Part shown: in pieces, positions 6,773-9,124 of the stretch
Layout: each line of letters opens with the position of its first letter
How positions within the stretch are numbered: the first letter of the stretch is position 1
NCBI GenBank assembly: GCA_016791085.1
Contig: JAEUNN010000116.1
Coordinates: 1 to 9,124, forward strand
DNA from: Rhodocyclaceae bacterium
Lineage (GTDB): Bacteria > Pseudomonadota > Gammaproteobacteria > Burkholderiales > Rhodocyclaceae
Length of the DNA: 9,124 nucleotides
Direction: 5' to 3'
Made by a program: the position numbers and the translations under genes
Notes under the pieces: generated by a model
Seen by the model: only the letters and a program-made list of their open reading frames with translations
The model's database searches: none
Told to the model about the DNA's origin: nothing

Positions 6773-8193
6773 CGAACAATCTGCATGTGCTGGTGGTGGA
6801 AGACGATGACAGCCTGCGCGACGCCATCGCACTTACCCTGGAATGTGCCGGCCATCGCGTCACGGCGGCCGGCGACGGCCCGCAGGCGCTGCGTCTGGTC
6901 GAGGATTACGAATTCAATCTGGTGCTGTCCGACGTGCGCATGCAGCCCATGGACGGATTGGCCCTGCTGGCCGAACTGCGCGCGCGCGAGCCGCAGTTGC
7001 CGGTGCTGCTCATGACCGCGTTTGCCGACGTGGACCGGGCCGTGGCGGCGATGCGCGGCGGCGCCTGCGACTTTCTGCTGAAGCCTTTCGAGCCCGAGGT
7101 GCTGCTTGCGCACGTGGCCCGCTATGCGGTGTTGCCGCCGCCTTGCGAAGGCCTGGTGGCGGCGGACAATCGCACGCGCAACCTGCTCGGGCTGGCGCTG
7201 CGCGTGGCGCGCACCGATGCCACGGTGCTGCTGACCGGCGAATCCGGCACCGGCAAGGAAGTGTTTGCGCGCTACATCCACGCGCAGTCCGCGCGCGCGG
7301 GCAAACCTTTCGTGGCCATCAACTGCGCGGCGATACCGGACAACCTGCTCGAAGCCACCCTGTTCGGGCACGAAAAGGGCGCTTTTACGGGCGCCCAGAC
7401 GGCCCAGCCGGGCAAGTTCGAACAGGCCGACGGCGGCACGCTGCTGCTCGACGAAATTTCCGAAATGCCGCTCGCACTGCAGGCCAAATTGCTGCGTGTA
7501 CTGCAGGAACGCGAGGTGGAGCGGGTGGGCGGCAAAAAGCCCGTGCGCCTGGACATACGCGTGCTGGCCACCAGCAACCGCGACATGCTGGCCGAAGTGG
7601 CGGCGGGGCGCTTCCGCGAGGATTTGTACTATCGCCTGAACGTATTTCCTTTGCGCATCCCGTCGCTGCGCGAACGTCCCGGCGACATCGTGCCGCTGGC
7701 GCGCTACTACCTGGCAGAAATTGCCGCCCGCGAAAGGCGGAATCTGTCGATTTCCGACACTGCGGCGGCAATTCTTGCCGCCTACGCCTGGCCCGGCAAT
7801 GTGCGCGAACTGGTCAATGCGCTGCAGCGCGCCGCCATACTGTGTGCGACCGGCGTCGTGGAAGCTTGCGATCTGCAGCTGGAAAGCGCGGCTTCGGCCT
7901 ATGCGCCGCCCGCCGCGCCTGGCGGCCCGTTGGCTGCCGCGCCGCCGCCGCAGCAGCCGGTTGCCGCCGCGGCCGCGCCGGCCTATGCCGCAGGCGCCGG
8001 CGAAAACCGCGAAAATGCCGACAAATCCGGCAATATGCGCGACCTGGAGCGCACGCACATATTGCAAACTTTGGCCGCCGTGGGCGGCTCGCGGCGTCTG
8101 GCGGTGGAAAAGCTGGGCATATCCGAACGTACGCTGCGCTACAAACTGGCACAATGGCGCGAGCAAGGTTTGCTGCCGGACGGCATGGTCTGA
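6769..8193 (+). CDS. fleR: Sigma-54-dependent flagellar response regulator, FleR/FlrC type
   Basis: This is an NtrC-family activator that, when phosphorylated by its partner kinase, would drive RNA polymerase with sigma-54 at middle flagellar genes. The protein is 474 residues. The receiver domain (about 5-118) has acidic D12/D13, phospho-acceptor D55 in SDVRMQPMDG, T83 and K105. The AAA+ domain (about 130-370) has Walker A GESGTGKE (157-164), the sigma-54-contacting GAFTGA loop (204-209), Walker B GGTLLLDE (222-229) and the REDLYYRL segment (283-290) with its arginine. An Ala/Pro-rich linker covers about 373-410. A Fis-type helix-turn-helix ends the protein (about 427-465, LGISERTLRYKL at 449-460). 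All key residues are intact, so it should be a working sigma-54 activator. The gene lies directly upstream of the sigma-54 promoter of fliE. Flagellar identity comes from context, since isolated NtrC-type regulators look alike. Confidence 0.93.
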   Translation: MTNNLHVLVVEDDDSLRDAIALTLECAGHRVTAAGDGPQALRLVEDYEFNLVLSDVRMQPMDGLALLAELRAREPQLPVLLMTAFADVDRAVAAMRGGACDFLLKPFEPEVLLAHVARYAVLPPPCEGLVAADNRTRNLLGLALRVARTDATVLLTGESGTGKEVFARYIHAQSARAGKPFVAINCAAIPDNLLEATLFGHEKGAFTGAQTAQPGKFEQADGGTLLLDEISEMPLALQAKLLRVLQEREVERVGGKKPVRLDIRVLATSNRDMLAEVAAGRFREDLYYRLNVFPLRIPSLRERPGDIVPLARYYLAEIAARERRNLSISDTAAAILAAYAWPGNVRELVNALQRAAILCATGVVEACDLQLESAASAYAPPAAPGGPLAAAPPPQQPVAAAAAPAYAAGAGENRENADKSGNMRDLERTHILQTLAAVGGSRRLAVEKLGISERTLRYKLAQWREQGLLPDGMV

Positions 8194-8218
8194 TGCCGTC
8201 CCGGCCGCGCCCGAAAGC

Positions 8219-8234
8219 AGGAACGAATCTTGCT
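8219..8234 (+). promoter_or_regulatory. Sigma-54 (-24/-12) promoter of fliE
   Basis: The sequence AGGAACGAATCTTGCT has GG and GC exactly ten bases apart and matches the consensus TGGCACG-N4-TTGCW except at two positions of the -24 box. The flanking bases also fit the extended consensus. If GC is -13/-12, transcription starts near 8245, leaving a leader of about 32 bases to the fliE ATG at 8277. The site sits in the short gap between a sigma-54 activator gene and fliE, which makes it functionally sensible. Confidence 0.7.
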
Positions 8235-8276
8235 GCACGATTTTCGTAATGCCAGCCACGAGGCGGGGGATGCACC

Positions 8277-8597
8277 ATGGATAACCGCGGAATAGATCAA
8301 ATGTTGGGCGAACTGCGCGCCGGCGCGCAGGTGGCCGCCAGCAAGGCCGTTACGGCACCGGCCAAAGTGAGCGGCGTGGATTTCGCGCAGGAACTGAAAT
8401 CCGCCATAGACCAGGTTAACCAGGCGTCGCAGCAGGCCCAGCAAATGGCGCAGGATTTTTCCTCGGACAAACCCGATACCAATCTGCAGGACGTCATGGT
8501 GAACCTGCAGAAAGCCAATCTTTCGTTCCAGCAGATGGTCCAGGTACGCAACAAGCTCGTATCCGCCTACCAGGACATCATGAACATGAGTCTTTGA
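8277..8597 (+). CDS. fliE: Flagellar hook-basal body protein FliE
   Basis: FliE is a small exported protein that joins the MS ring (FliF) to the proximal rod and is among the first substrates of the flagellar export gate. The protein is 106 residues, typical of the family. It has no cleavable signal peptide, as expected for type III export. The C-terminal half holds the conserved features: VDFAQELKSAIDQVNQASQQ (34-53), then LQDVMVNLQKA (70-80) and MVQVRNKLVSAYQDIMNMSL (87-106). The N-terminal 30 residues are variable. The ATG at 8277 follows a purine-rich AGGCGGGGG site (8261-8269) at seven bases; an ATG at 8270 is out of frame. It is transcribed away from the fliF operon and appears to have its own sigma-54 promoter. 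Confidence 0.96.
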   Translation: MDNRGIDQMLGELRAGAQVAASKAVTAPAKVSGVDFAQELKSAIDQVNQASQQAQQMAQDFSSDKPDTNLQDVMVNLQKANLSFQQMVQVRNKLVSAYQDIMNMSL

Positions 8598-8747
8598 GCG
8601 CACTGCGCCGGCCCCTGCCTGCGCCGCGCGCGGCACAGCGCGACAACCCGCGCCGTGCGCTGCCGGCGCGGCTTCCCGCCGGCGCGGCCGAGCCACCCGG
8701 CACGCAGCACCCCGCCTAAGCCCTTCCTCTGCATCGCCCCAACCGCC
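8598..8747. other. Very GC-rich non-coding gap with hairpin and direct repeat
   Basis: This 150-bp gap between fliE and the methyltransferase gene has no convincing gene. CCGCGCCG (8648-8655) can pair with CGGCGCGG (8664-8671) around an 8-base loop, a possible but weak terminator since no T-run follows. GCCGGCGCGGC is repeated directly at 8662-8672 and 8678-8688 with five bases between. Any promoter of the next gene would lie here; none is recognisable. Confidence 0.4.
8648..8671 (+). terminator. Possible terminator hairpin after fliE
   Basis: An 8-bp all-GC stem with an 8-base loop lies about 50 bases after the fliE stop. It is followed by CTTCCC rather than a T-run, so intrinsic termination is doubtful. 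In DNA this rich in GC such stems also occur by chance. Confidence 0.25.
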
Positions 8748-9124
8748 ATGGCCGACAAGTCCTATCGCGACGACGCCTGGTGGCGCGAGCACTTTTGCGG
8801 CCTCGCCGAAGAGGTGTGGGAAGCGGTGGCGCCGGTCGGCGGTGCCGGCGAGGATGCGGATTTTCTCGAAAGCGCGCTGGCGCCGGAGCCGGGCGCCCGC
8901 CTGCTGGATTTGCCCTGCGGCAACGGGCGCGTGGCGCTGGAACTGGCGGCGCGCGGCTACGCCGTCACGGGCCAGGACATATCCGCCGGACTTATCGCGC
9001 GTGCGCGCCGCCACGCGGCCCGGCGCGGCGTACAGGTCGACTGGCGCGTGGGCGACATGCGCGAGCCGCCGGCCGGACCGCCGTTCGACGGCATCTATTG
9101 CTGGGGCGACAGCTACGGCTATTT
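8748..9124 (+). CDS. Class I SAM-dependent methyltransferase (3' end beyond window)
   Basis: The first 125 residues are visible. They show a Rossmann-type methyltransferase start: motif I LLDLPCGNGR (52-61), the SAM-binding acidic residue in VTGQDIS (D77), and a later GDMREPP (102-108) and FDGIYCWGDSYGY (113-125) where motifs II-III fall. The N-terminus, with an acidic, Trp-rich lead-in (DDAWWREHFCGLAEEVW), is typical of a broad family of small, mostly uncharacterised methyltransferases. The substrate cannot be told from sequence. There is no Shine-Dalgarno before the ATG at 8748, so the start is moderately supported by how well the lead-in fits the family. It follows fliE by 150 bp on the same strand; membership in the flagellar regulon is unproven. 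Confidence 0.85.
   Translation, partial: MADKSYRDDAWWREHFCGLAEEVWEAVAPVGGAGEDADFLESALAPEPGARLLDLPCGNGRVALELAARGYAVTGQDISAGLIARARRHAARRGVQVDWRVGDMREPPAGPPFDGIYCWGDSYGY

Noticed and set aside
6607..8259. A 550-codon open frame on the minus strand opposite the fleR-like gene
   Set aside because: It mirrors the sigma-54 activator codons, is rich in His, Gln and Arg, and has no recognisable domain or ribosome binding site.

Overview
This window is a flagellar gene cluster from a GC-rich proteobacterium. A cytoplasmic PAS/histidine kinase of the FleS/FlrB type is paired with a sigma-54 activator of the FleR/FlrC type, which points to Beta- or Gammaproteobacteria. The Arg/Pro-rich linker in FliI makes me lean to Betaproteobacteria, but this is inference and I cannot name a genus. 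No mobile element, CRISPR array, tRNA or rRNA was seen.

Layout. Positions 1-5435 on the minus strand hold an operon read right to left: fliF (MS ring), fliG (rotor/switch), fliH (ATPase regulator/stator), fliI (export ATPase) and fliJ (ATPase stalk, cut by the left edge). Gaps are short (26-58 bp), and fliH and fliI overlap by ATGA. Positions 5436-5578 are a divergent control region with two perfect palindromes. On the plus strand follow a two-gene regulatory unit, fleS-like (5579-6772) and fleR-like (6769-8193), joined by an ATGA overlap. Then comes an 83-bp gap with a good sigma-54 promoter match, fliE (8277-8597, the MS-ring/rod junction protein), a 150-bp very GC-rich non-coding gap, and the first 125 codons of a class I SAM-dependent methyltransferase that runs off the right edge.

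How it works together. FliF forms the membrane ring on which FliG and the export machinery are built. FliH, FliI and FliJ energise and organise type III export, and FliE joins the ring to the rod. The FleS-like kinase would phosphorylate the FleR-like regulator, which would open sigma-54 promoters of middle flagellar genes. The fliE promoter directly downstream of fleR is the best candidate target in the window.

I found no previously undescribed system. The points most worth a second look are the sigma-54 site before fliE, the placement of the two-component pair between divergent fliF and fliE, the palindrome-bearing fliF/fleS region where neither gene has a visible ribosome binding site, and the frequent AUA isoleucine codons in GC-rich DNA.
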